Made by a program: the position numbers and the translations under genes. The notes under the pieces were generated by a model. That model had not been told where the DNA came from and did not search any database. It saw only the letters and a program-made list of their open reading frames with translations. 7,565 bases of DNA, taken from the NCBI GenBank assembly GCA_944385065.1, contig CALWVX010000083.1, positions 1 through 7,565 on the forward strand. The letters are read 5' to 3'. This document shows positions 1 to 5,008 of the stretch, one piece after another; the stretch's first letter is position 1; every line of letters starts with the position of its first letter. Origin of the DNA: an uncultured Oscillospiraceae bacterium. GTDB taxonomy: Bacteria; Bacillota; Clostridia; Oscillospirales; Oscillospiraceae.

Positions 1-345
1 CTGGGCGTCTCCTTCTATCTGGCCATGGGGGTGGACGCCTGCCTGGCCATTTATCCCCAGGCCACCTGGGACCGCTTTACAGAGAAGTTCTCCTCTCTGC
101 CCATGAGCCAGTCCAAGGCCATGCGCCCCCTGTTTGCCAACGCCGCCAAGTGCGAGCTGGACAGCCAGGGGCGGATTGTCATTCCCCAGAAGCTGCGAAA
201 GTACGCCGGACTGGAGAAGGACGCGGTGATCATCGGGGTCAACGACCGGGCGGAGATCTGGTCGGCCGAGGCCTGGAGAGCCCAGGAGGAGGAAGAGATG
301 ACCCCGGAGAAGATGGCCGCCTGCATGGCGGAGCTGGGGTTCTGA
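1..345 (+). CDS. mraZ: Transcriptional regulator MraZ, 5' end cut off by the window
   Basis: The reading frame is open from base 1, so the gene begins upstream; 114 residues are visible of a family usually near 140-150. The ATG at 25 is internal, because residues before it (LGVSFYLAMGVDACLAIYP) continue the MraZ pattern of 'LG..F....G.D.CL.(I/V)YP'. The second AbrB/SpoVT-like DNA-binding half is complete: CELDSQGRIVIPQKLRKYAG, then a segment ending in AEIWS. Members of this family bind repeats in the promoter upstream of mraZ and control the dcw operon; that promoter lies outside the window. The stop is one base before the rsmH start, the usual tight coupling of the pair. The only missing part is the N-terminal stretch. 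Identification is from motif and position and is secure. Confidence 0.95.
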   Translation: MGVSFYLAMGVDACLAIYPQATWDRFTEKFSSLPMSQSKAMRPLFANAAKCELDSQGRIVIPQKLRKYAGLEKDAVIIGVNDRAEIWSAEAWRAQEEEEMTPEKMAACMAELGF

Positions 346-346
346 T

Positions 347-1297
347 ATGAGTGAGTTTACCCACCGCCCCGTCCTGCTGGACGAGTGCATCGAGGCCCTG
401 GCCATCCGGCCGGACGGGGTCTATCTGGACGGCACCCTGGGCCGGGCGGGCCACAGCCGGGAGATCGTGAAGCGATTGACCACCGGCCGGCTCATCTGCG
501 TGGACCGGGACCAGGCGGCGCTGGACGCCGCCCGGGAGCTCCTGGCCCCCTGGATGGACAAGGTCACCCTGGTCCACAGCAACTTCGACCGGGTGGACGA
601 GATTCTGGACGGGCTGGGCCTGCGGGGTGTGGACGGGATGCTCTTTGACCTGGGCGTGTCCTCCCCCCAGCTGGACGACGCCCAGCGGGGCTTTTCCTAC
701 CGGGCCGACGCCCCCCTGGACATGCGGATGGACCGGGAGGAGGGGCTGACCGCCGCCGAGGTGGTCAACACCTGGCCCCAGGAGGAGCTGCGGCGCATCC
801 TCTGGCAGTACGGCGAGGAGCGCTATGCCCCCCAGATCGCGGCGGCCATCGTCCGCCGGCGGCAGGAGCGGCCCATTGAGACCACCCTGGAGCTGGTGGA
901 GGTCATCAAAAGCGGGATGCCCGCCCGGGCCTTGAAGGAAAAGCAGCACCCGGCCAAGCGCAGCTTTCAGGCCGTCCGCATCGCCGTCAACGACGAGCTG
1001 GGGTGTGTGGAGCGGATGCTCCAGCGCTCGGTGCCCCGGCTGAACCGGGGGGGACGGCTGGCGGTGATCACCTTCCACTCGCTGGAGGACCGGATCGTGA
1101 AAAGCGCCCTGGCCCAATTTGCTCAGGGGTGTGTCTGTCCCCCGGATTTCCCCGTGTGTGTGTGCGGGCGGACGCCGGACGTCAGGCTGATTCACAAAAA
1201 ACCCATCCTGCCTTCGCAGCAGGAGATCGAGGAGAATCCGCGGGCCCGCAGCGCCAAGCTGCGGACGGCGGAGCGGCTGAAGGACCCGGAGCCGTAA
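347..1297 (+). CDS. rsmH: 16S rRNA (cytosine1402-N4)-methyltransferase RsmH (MraW)
   Basis: This cytoplasmic enzyme transfers a methyl group from S-adenosylmethionine to N4 of C1402 in the decoding centre of 16S rRNA. The 316 residues match the usual family length of about 310-320. Motifs in order: HRPVLLDE near 6-13, the SAM-binding loop DGTLGRAGHS at 28-37, acidic CVDRD at 51-55, DLGVSSPQLD at 101-110, DMRMD at 125-129, HPAKRSFQA at 201-209, FHSLEDRIVK at 243-252, and the C-terminal NPRARSAKLR at 297-306. Residues 262-273 hold two CxC pairs (CVCPPDFPVCVC), which I recall from RsmH of Gram-positive bacteria. The start ATG lies one base after the mraZ stop, with only a G-rich stretch (GGAG at 330-333, GGGG at 336-339) as a possible ribosome site, so translational coupling to mraZ is likely. 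Confidence 0.97.
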   Translation: MSEFTHRPVLLDECIEALAIRPDGVYLDGTLGRAGHSREIVKRLTTGRLICVDRDQAALDAARELLAPWMDKVTLVHSNFDRVDEILDGLGLRGVDGMLFDLGVSSPQLDDAQRGFSYRADAPLDMRMDREEGLTAAEVVNTWPQEELRRILWQYGEERYAPQIAAAIVRRRQERPIETTLELVEVIKSGMPARALKEKQHPAKRSFQAVRIAVNDELGCVERMLQRSVPRLNRGGRLAVITFHSLEDRIVKSALAQFAQGCVCPPDFPVCVCGRTPDVRLIHKKPILPSQQEIEENPRARSAKLRTAERLKDPEP

Positions 1298-1339
1298 AAG
1301 ATCGGGAGATTTTACCACAGGACAGGGAGGGAGCGACCT

Positions 1340-1906
1340 ATGGCCGCTTATCGCCGGCGAGGCACAACCACATACGACACCTACGGAAGCGTGGCCTATG
1401 CCCCGGCCTATGACGGCTCGGCGGTCCGGGCCCCCCGGCGGCAGGAGGAGGTCCTCCAGCCCGCCCCCCGCCCCCGGCAGCGGGAGCAGGTCCGGCGGCG
1501 CAGCCTGGAGCGCACCCGCGTTCAGGTCCGGCAGGCCGGACAGGTGGCCCCCTTCGCGGTGGTGGGCTTTCTGGCGGTGGCGGTGTTCGCCGCCCTGCTG
1601 GTGATGAGCTACGCCCAGCTGGCCGTGTCCAACAGCGCCATGTCCTCCCTGCGGGGGGAGCTGGAGGACCTCCAGGCCGAGCACGCGGTGCTGGCGGCGG
1701 AGTATGAGAAGGTCTTTGACATGGACAAGCTCCAGGCGGCGGTGGGCGGCGAGATGGTCCGCCCCGACAGCGATCAGGTGACCTACATCGACCTGTCCGA
1801 GCCCGATCAGGTGACCGTCTACGCCGAGGAGCGCACCGGCGGACTGGCGGGCGCCCTGGCGGGGGCCGGCCGGGTGCTGGAGGGATTCCTGGAATATTTC
1901 CGCTGA
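1340..1906 (+). CDS. ftsL: FtsL-like cell division protein, long N-terminal tail
   Basis: A 188-residue bitopic membrane protein. Residues 1-66 are a cytoplasmic tail rich in Arg, Pro and Tyr. A single hydrophobic segment follows at about 69-92 (PFAVVGFLAVAVFAALLVM), then a likely coiled coil at about 95-125 (LRGELEDLQAEHAVLAAEY) and a short extracytoplasmic domain to 188. This topology, and the place between rsmH and a class B PBP, fit FtsL, which with DivIC/FtsB and DivIB/FtsQ activates septal peptidoglycan synthesis. FtsL sequences diverge quickly, so the call depends on topology and position; a DivIC-type septum formation initiator is the main alternative. At 188 residues it is longer than the roughly 120 of characterised FtsL proteins, mostly because of the tail. 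The start is supported by AGGGAGGGAG at 1324-1333, six bases before the ATG. The gap from rsmH is 42 bases with no visible promoter. Confidence 0.82.
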   Translation: MAAYRRRGTTTYDTYGSVAYAPAYDGSAVRAPRRQEEVLQPAPRPRQREQVRRRSLERTRVQVRQAGQVAPFAVVGFLAVAVFAALLVMSYAQLAVSNSAMSSLRGELEDLQAEHAVLAAEYEKVFDMDKLQAAVGGEMVRPDSDQVTYIDLSEPDQVTVYAEERTGGLAGALAGAGRVLEGFLEYFR

Positions 1907-1934
1907 CCGGCCCATACCAATAGGGTGGTCAGAC

Positions 1935-1951
1935 GGGGCCCGCGGGGCCCC
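1935..1951 (+). other. Small GC hairpin in the ftsL-PBP gap
   Basis: GGGGCC at 1935-1940 pairs perfectly with GGCCCC at 1946-1951 around a five-base loop. There is no T run after it; the bases that follow (1953-1983) are purine- and A-rich. It lies 28 bases after the ftsL stop. It could be a transcript-stabilising stem or part of a leader structure with the larger hairpin at 1986-2028. No function is shown by the sequence alone. Confidence 0.4.
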
Positions 1952-1985
1952 CAGAAAGAGAGAAACAAGGGGCAAAACAAAAGTT

Positions 1986-2036
1986 CCTCTCTTGCTCCTG
2001 GTTGTTGGAAGCAGAGGAGCAAGAGAGGGACTTTTT
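1986..2036 (+). terminator. Terminator-like hairpin with T run just ahead of the PBP gene
   Basis: CCTCTCTTGCTCCT at 1986-1999 pairs with AGGAGCAAGAGAGG at 2015-2028, a perfect 14-base-pair stem with a 15-base loop. After the bases GAC comes TTTTT at 2032-2036. This has the form of a Rho-independent terminator. On the other strand the flank CAAAACAAAAG (1973-1983) would also give a T-rich tail, so it looks bidirectional, though no convergent gene is seen. Only 31 bases separate the T run from the PBP start, too few for a normal promoter plus ribosome site. The PBP must therefore be reached by read-through, or the hairpin works as an attenuator. AAGAGAG at 1956-1962 could pair with CTCTCTT at 1987-1993 as a weak competing stem. 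Confidence 0.65.
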
Positions 2037-2048
2037 CGGCATTCTCCC

Positions 2049-2058
2049 GGAGGAGGGA
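2049..2058 (+). promoter_or_regulatory. Ribosome binding site fixing the PBP start
   Basis: GGAGGAGGGA at 2049-2058 is a strong Shine-Dalgarno sequence 9-10 bases before the ATG at 2068. The same frame stays open upstream to a TTG at 2002, but that TTG lies in the loop of the terminator-like hairpin and has no ribosome site of its own. The ATG at 2068 is therefore the start used here. Confidence 0.85.
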
Positions 2059-2067
2059 TCACATTCC

Positions 2068-4515
2068 ATGAACAATCCACATGAGCGGGGGGGCCGCCCC
2101 CGGGGCGGCGTGCCGCCGGCGGCCACCCGGGGCACCCACTCCAAACGCAGTATTTTCAGGCGCACCGTGTTCCTGATGGTGGTATGCGGTGTGCTGATGT
2201 TCATCCCGCTGGGGTGGAAGCTGTGGGACATCGCCGTGGTCCACCACGACGAGTACCAGCAGGACGCCAGCAACCAGCAGACTCTGGACCTGTCCGTGTC
2301 CGCCTCCCGGGGGAACATCTATGACCGCAACGGAAACGTGATGGCCATGTCGGCCACGGTGTACAACCTGATTTTGTCCCCCAACGATCTGGTCAAGAGC
2401 GTGCCGGAGGAGGACGAGGACGGAAATCCCCTGTCCGACGAGGAATACGACGCGGCGGTGGCCGCCAAGCAGGAGCAGGTGAAGCGGGACCTGTTGGCCC
2501 TGGTGCCCGGCCTGGACGAGGAGCGGCTGGACGCCCAGGTCCACGCCACCCAGTACTCCTATCGGGAGGTCAAGACCAATATTGAAGAGGAGGAGGCCGA
2601 GGCCATCCGGACCTACATCGTGGAGAACAAAACCGCCTCCTACCTCTATCTCATCACCGGCACCAAGCGCTATTACCCCTACTCCGGGCTGGCCGCCCAG
2701 ACGGTGGGCTTTGTGAACGCCAACGGGGGCGCTTACGGCGTGGAGGCGGCCTATAACGACATTCTGGAGGGGACCGCCGGCCGGGTGGTCACCACCAAGA
2801 CCGCCAGCGGCACCGAGATGTACGACACCTACTCGGAGTATATCGACGCGGAGAACGGCTATGACATCACCCTGACCCTGGACGCCACCATCCAGTCCTA
2901 TCTGGAGCGGGCGCTGGAGGAGGGAATTCAGGACTACGACGTGCAGAACGGGGCCTTCGGCATCGCCATCAACCCCCAGACGGGGGAAATTCTGGCCATG
3001 GCCAGCATTCCCGACTTCGACCCCAACAACTACTCCCAGATCACCGACGCCATTCTCCAGCGGGACATGGAGGCCGAGGCCCAGGCGATCTATGAACAGC
3101 TCAAGGCCAACAACACCGAGAACCTCACCGACGCCGAGCTGATGGCCCAGGCGGAGAATCAGGCCTATAACGAGGCGGCCATGACCCAGTGGAACAGCAA
3201 GGTCCTCAACCAGACCTACGAGCCCGGCTCCACCTTCAAGGCCATCGTCCTGTCCATGGCCCTGGAGGAGGGGCTGGTGGACGAGAGCGACACCTTCACC
3301 TGCACCGGCTCGGTGATGGTGGACGGCTATCCCCAACCCATCCGCTGCTCCAAGCGCACTGGCCACGGCACCCAGACCCTGGCCGAGGCGGTGCAGAACT
3401 CCTGCAACCCGGCCTTTATCGCCATCGGCCAGCGGCTGGGGGTGGAGCGGTTCTACCAGTACTTCCAGGCCTTCGGCTATACCGAGCTGACCGGGGTGGA
3501 CCTGGTGGGCGAGGAGAAAGGGCTGAACTGGGGGGCCGACATGACCGGAGTGGACCTGGCGGTGGCCTCCTTCGGCCAGCGCTTCACCACCTCCCCCCTC
3601 CAGCACATCGCCGCCTTTGCCGCCGTCATCAACGGAGGGAAGCTGTACCAGCCCTATGTGGTCCAGTCCATCACCGATCAGGACGGCAACGTGATCCACG
3701 AGGCCCAGCCCACCATGGTCCGGCAGGTGGTCAGCCAGGAAACCAGCCGGCGGGCGGCCGCCATTCTGGAGACGGTGGTCAGCGCCCCCACCGGTTCGGG
3801 CCGCTTCGCCTATCAGGCGGGCTACCGCATCGGCGGAAAGACCGGCTCCTCCGAGACGGGGGACGAGACCCGCATCATCGTGTCCTTCATGGGCTTCGCC
3901 CCGGCGGACGACCCCCAGATTCTGGTGCTCATGGCCTTTGACAAGCCCCAGCAGACCTATCCCGGCAGCAACTGGTCCACCACCGGCGTGTATATCAGCG
4001 GCGGCAACATGACCGCCAAGACCGCCGGCCCCATGCTGGCCGACATGCTGGACTATCTGGGAGTGGAGAAGGAGTACACCGCCGAGGAGTCGGCCGCCAT
4101 GGACGTGTCCACCCCCCGGATCACCGGCCAGACCGTGGCCGACGCGGAGGACACGCTGGAGGAGAGCGGCCTGAGTTATCGGACCATCGGAGAGGGAGAG
4201 ACGGTGACCAGTCAGATCCCCGCCGCCGGGGCGGACGTCCCGGGGGGCTCCACCGTCATCCTCTATCTGGGAGACGCCCAGCCCTCGGAGACGGGGACCG
4301 TCCCCGACGTGACCGGACAGACCTATGAGTCGGCCAAGAAGCTGCTGGAAAACGCCGGCTTCTTCATGCGGGCCTCCGGGTCGACGGTCTACTACGGGAA
4401 CACCTCCACCGCCGAGAGCCAGAGCATCGCCGGCGGCGAGACCGCCCCCATCGGCACCATTGTGGAGGTCCAGTTCTACGATCTGGTGGAGGACGGCGCG
4501 GTGGAGCTGGAGTAG
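2068..4515 (+). CDS. ftsI/spoVD: Class B penicillin-binding protein (FtsI/PBP2B/SpoVD family) with two PASTA domains
   Basis: A membrane-anchored D,D-transpeptidase that cross-links peptidoglycan stem peptides at the septum; some family members act in the spore cortex instead. From the ATG at 2068 it has 815 residues. A basic Gly/Arg/Pro tail (1-32) precedes one transmembrane segment at about 33-53. The class B dimerisation domain starts with RGNIYDRNG at 81-89. The transpeptidase motifs are complete: STFK with nucleophile Ser388 and Lys391, SCN at 445-447, and KTG at 591-593. Two PASTA domains follow, at about 682-738 and 744-808, then a short acidic end. Two PASTA domains match B. subtilis PBP2B, whereas B. 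subtilis SpoVD has one; clostridial relatives are often named SpoVD, so division versus sporulation is left open. An Ala/Glu-rich stretch at about 323-383 before the active site helps explain the length above the usual 650-720. It is isolated by gaps on both sides. Confidence 0.95.
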   Translation: MNNPHERGGRPRGGVPPAATRGTHSKRSIFRRTVFLMVVCGVLMFIPLGWKLWDIAVVHHDEYQQDASNQQTLDLSVSASRGNIYDRNGNVMAMSATVYNLILSPNDLVKSVPEEDEDGNPLSDEEYDAAVAAKQEQVKRDLLALVPGLDEERLDAQVHATQYSYREVKTNIEEEEAEAIRTYIVENKTASYLYLITGTKRYYPYSGLAAQTVGFVNANGGAYGVEAAYNDILEGTAGRVVTTKTASGTEMYDTYSEYIDAENGYDITLTLDATIQSYLERALEEGIQDYDVQNGAFGIAINPQTGEILAMASIPDFDPNNYSQITDAILQRDMEAEAQAIYEQLKANNTENLTDAELMAQAENQAYNEAAMTQWNSKVLNQTYEPGSTFKAIVLSMALEEGLVDESDTFTCTGSVMVDGYPQPIRCSKRTGHGTQTLAEAVQNSCNPAFIAIGQRLGVERFYQYFQAFGYTELTGVDLVGEEKGLNWGADMTGVDLAVASFGQRFTTSPLQHIAAFAAVINGGKLYQPYVVQSITDQDGNVIHEAQPTMVRQVVSQETSRRAAAILETVVSAPTGSGRFAYQAGYRIGGKTGSSETGDETRIIVSFMGFAPADDPQILVLMAFDKPQQTYPGSNWSTTGVYISGGNMTAKTAGPMLADMLDYLGVEKEYTAEESAAMDVSTPRITGQTVADAEDTLEESGLSYRTIGEGETVTSQIPAAGADVPGGSTVILYLGDAQPSETGTVPDVTGQTYESAKKLLENAGFFMRASGSTVYYGNTSTAESQSIAGGETAPIGTIVEVQFYDLVEDGAVELE

Positions 4516-4581
4516 AGGTTGAGAGTGGAGAGTGAAGAGTTTAGATAGGAGATATGAGATAGGAAGTAGGAGTTATTGGGG
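4516..4581 (+). repeat. AG-rich degenerate short repeats after the PBP gene
   Basis: Directly after the PBP stop comes a tract with almost no C. It has variants of GAGAGTG (GAGAGTGGAGAGTGAAGAGT at 4521-4540), then variants of a TAGGA-type unit: ATAGGAGATATGAGATAGGA at 4545-4564 and AGTAGGAG at 4565-4572. It ends at TTATTGGGG near 4581. The composition differs sharply from the GC-rich genes. A similar tract starts right after the mraY stop. This looks like a dispersed non-coding repeat family of the genome; no coding frame of quality crosses it. Confidence 0.65.
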
Positions 4582-4594
4582 TCCTTGCTGTCAT

Positions 4595-4700
4595 GTAGGG
4601 CGCGGCCTCCTGGACGCGCCGTGGGCCGATGGGATCATCGGCCCCTACGGAACGTGCACCCCCGTAGGGGGCGCACATGGTGCGCCCGCCCCACCGGCGG
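4595..4700 (+). repeat. Cluster of nested palindromes with GTAGGG heads
   Basis: Unit 1 (4595-4648) forms a three-way junction on paper. GTAG at 4595-4598 pairs with CTAC at 4645-4648 and encloses two hairpins. The first is GGCGCG (4599-4604) with CGCGCC (4615-4620). The second is GGGCCGATG (4623-4631) with CATCGGCCC (4636-4644), a nine-base stem with loop GGAT. Unit 2 begins with GTAGGGGG at 4664 and holds GGGCGCAC (4669-4676) with GTGCGCCC (4680-4687), loop ATG, then a weaker CCGCC/GGCGG stem (4686-4700); it lacks a clear closing CTAC. CTACGG (4645-4650) could also pair with CCGTAG (4662-4667) between the units. The pattern resembles REP-like or MITE-like extragenic palindromes. No T run follows, so it is not a standard terminator. 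Confidence 0.7.
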
Positions 4701-4719
4701 CACCCCGCAGGCGCGCCAT

Positions 4720-4785
4720 GGAAACAAGGCAGCGCAACGAGAACAAATTTTGGATTACGAGCGGCAGCGGGCGGAGAAACCTTCC
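4720..4785 (+). other. Short protein-like stretch inside the repeat-filled gap, possible relic
   Basis: In one forward frame these 66 bases read as a charged, helix-like peptide containing REQILDYERQRAEK. It is A-richer and more natural in composition than the Arg/Pro/Ala/Ser-rich translations around it. The frame has no ribosome site and continues into low-quality sequence on both sides, so it is not called as a gene. It may be a remnant of a lost coding sequence carried with the repeat, or chance. I do not recognise a family. Confidence 0.2.
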
Positions 4786-4796
4786 TGCTCTTGCTC

Positions 4797-4834
4797 CGGT
4801 CCATCCGCGCTGCTCCGCGCGACTTCGCGCTTCT
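4797..4834 (+). repeat. Imperfect direct repeat, copy 1
   Basis: This 38-base segment begins CGGTCCATCC and ends TTCGCGCTTCT. It matches the segment at 4933-4970, 136 bases downstream, at 34 of 38 positions with no gap; weaker similarity extends about ten bases to the left. It lies in a pyrimidine-rich stretch with many CTTCG and GCTCCG motifs. The sequence is non-coding as far as can be seen. Confidence 0.7.
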
Positions 4835-4894
4835 CGTTGTCACGCTCCGGCGGCTGCGCGACGCGAGGCTTCCCTCCGACTCGGGCTTAAAACA

Positions 4895-4921
4895 GGTCCG
4901 CTCCGCGGCCCTTCGGTTTTT
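4895..4921 (+). terminator. Weak terminator-like stem with T run
   Basis: GGTCCGC at 4895-4901 can pair with GCGGCCC at 4905-4911, with one mismatch and a three-base loop. TTTTT follows at 4917-4921, but five bases (TTCGG) separate stem and T run. This is a poor match to a Rho-independent terminator. It could end transcripts of the PBP unit before murE, or be chance in a GC-rich, CTTCG-rich repeat. Confidence 0.2.
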
Positions 4922-4932
4922 CGCCCTCGCTT

Positions 4933-4970
4933 CGGTCCATCCTCGCTGCTTCGCACGCCTTCGCGCTTCT
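4933..4970 (+). repeat. Imperfect direct repeat, copy 2
   Basis: This is the second copy of the 38-base segment at 4797-4834, with four substitutions. Its 3' edge is 38 bases before the murE start. CTTCG also occurs at 4912, 4931, 4950 and 4960 and again at 4991, giving the whole 4900-4995 stretch a repetitive look. Confidence 0.7.
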
Positions 4971-4995
4971 TATAGAGAATGAAACCAACCCTTCG

Positions 4996-5003
4996 AGGGG
5001 TGA
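4996..5003 (+). promoter_or_regulatory. Ribosome binding site deciding the murE start
   Basis: AGGGGTGA at 4996-5003 resembles the AGGAGGTGA consensus and lies five bases before the ATG at 5009. An in-frame ATG at 4979 would add ten residues, but only TTATAGAGA precedes it, with no Shine-Dalgarno match. The ATG at 5009 also gives the N-terminus MKLSQLL typical of MurE. Confidence 0.75.
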
Positions 5004-5008
5004 CTGTC

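Noticed and set aside
2002..2067. TTG start that would lengthen the PBP by 22 residues
   Set aside because: The TTG sits in the loop of a strong hairpin with no Shine-Dalgarno sequence, while the ATG at 2068 has a very good one.
239..2080. 613-residue open frame on the - strand
   Set aside because: It runs opposite mraZ, rsmH and ftsL, whose motifs are clear. Its translation is rich in Gly, His, Pro and Leu without domains, as expected from the GC-rich third positions of the + strand genes.
2059..3699. 546-residue open frame on the - strand
   Set aside because: It mirrors the PBP gene; low-complexity Gly/Val/His/Leu content, no recognisable motif and no ribosome site reason to believe it.
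4595..4700. CRISPR array or tRNA-like cloverleaf
   Set aside because: Repeats are not regularly spaced or identical, there is no spacer pattern, and the folded unit lacks tRNA arm motifs.
4532..4975. 147-residue + strand frame in the pbp-murE gap, with overlapping frames of 104, 101 and 100 residues
   Set aside because: All cross the palindromes and CTTCG repeats, have Arg/Pro/Ala/Ser-rich translations, lack convincing ribosome sites and show no family features.
4971..4976. TATAGA as a -10 box for murE
   Set aside because: Only four of six bases fit and there is no matching -35 box at 16-18 bases upstream.
4979..5008. ATG start that would lengthen MurE by ten residues
   Set aside because: No ribosome site ahead of it; the ATG at 5009 has one and gives the usual MurE N-terminus.
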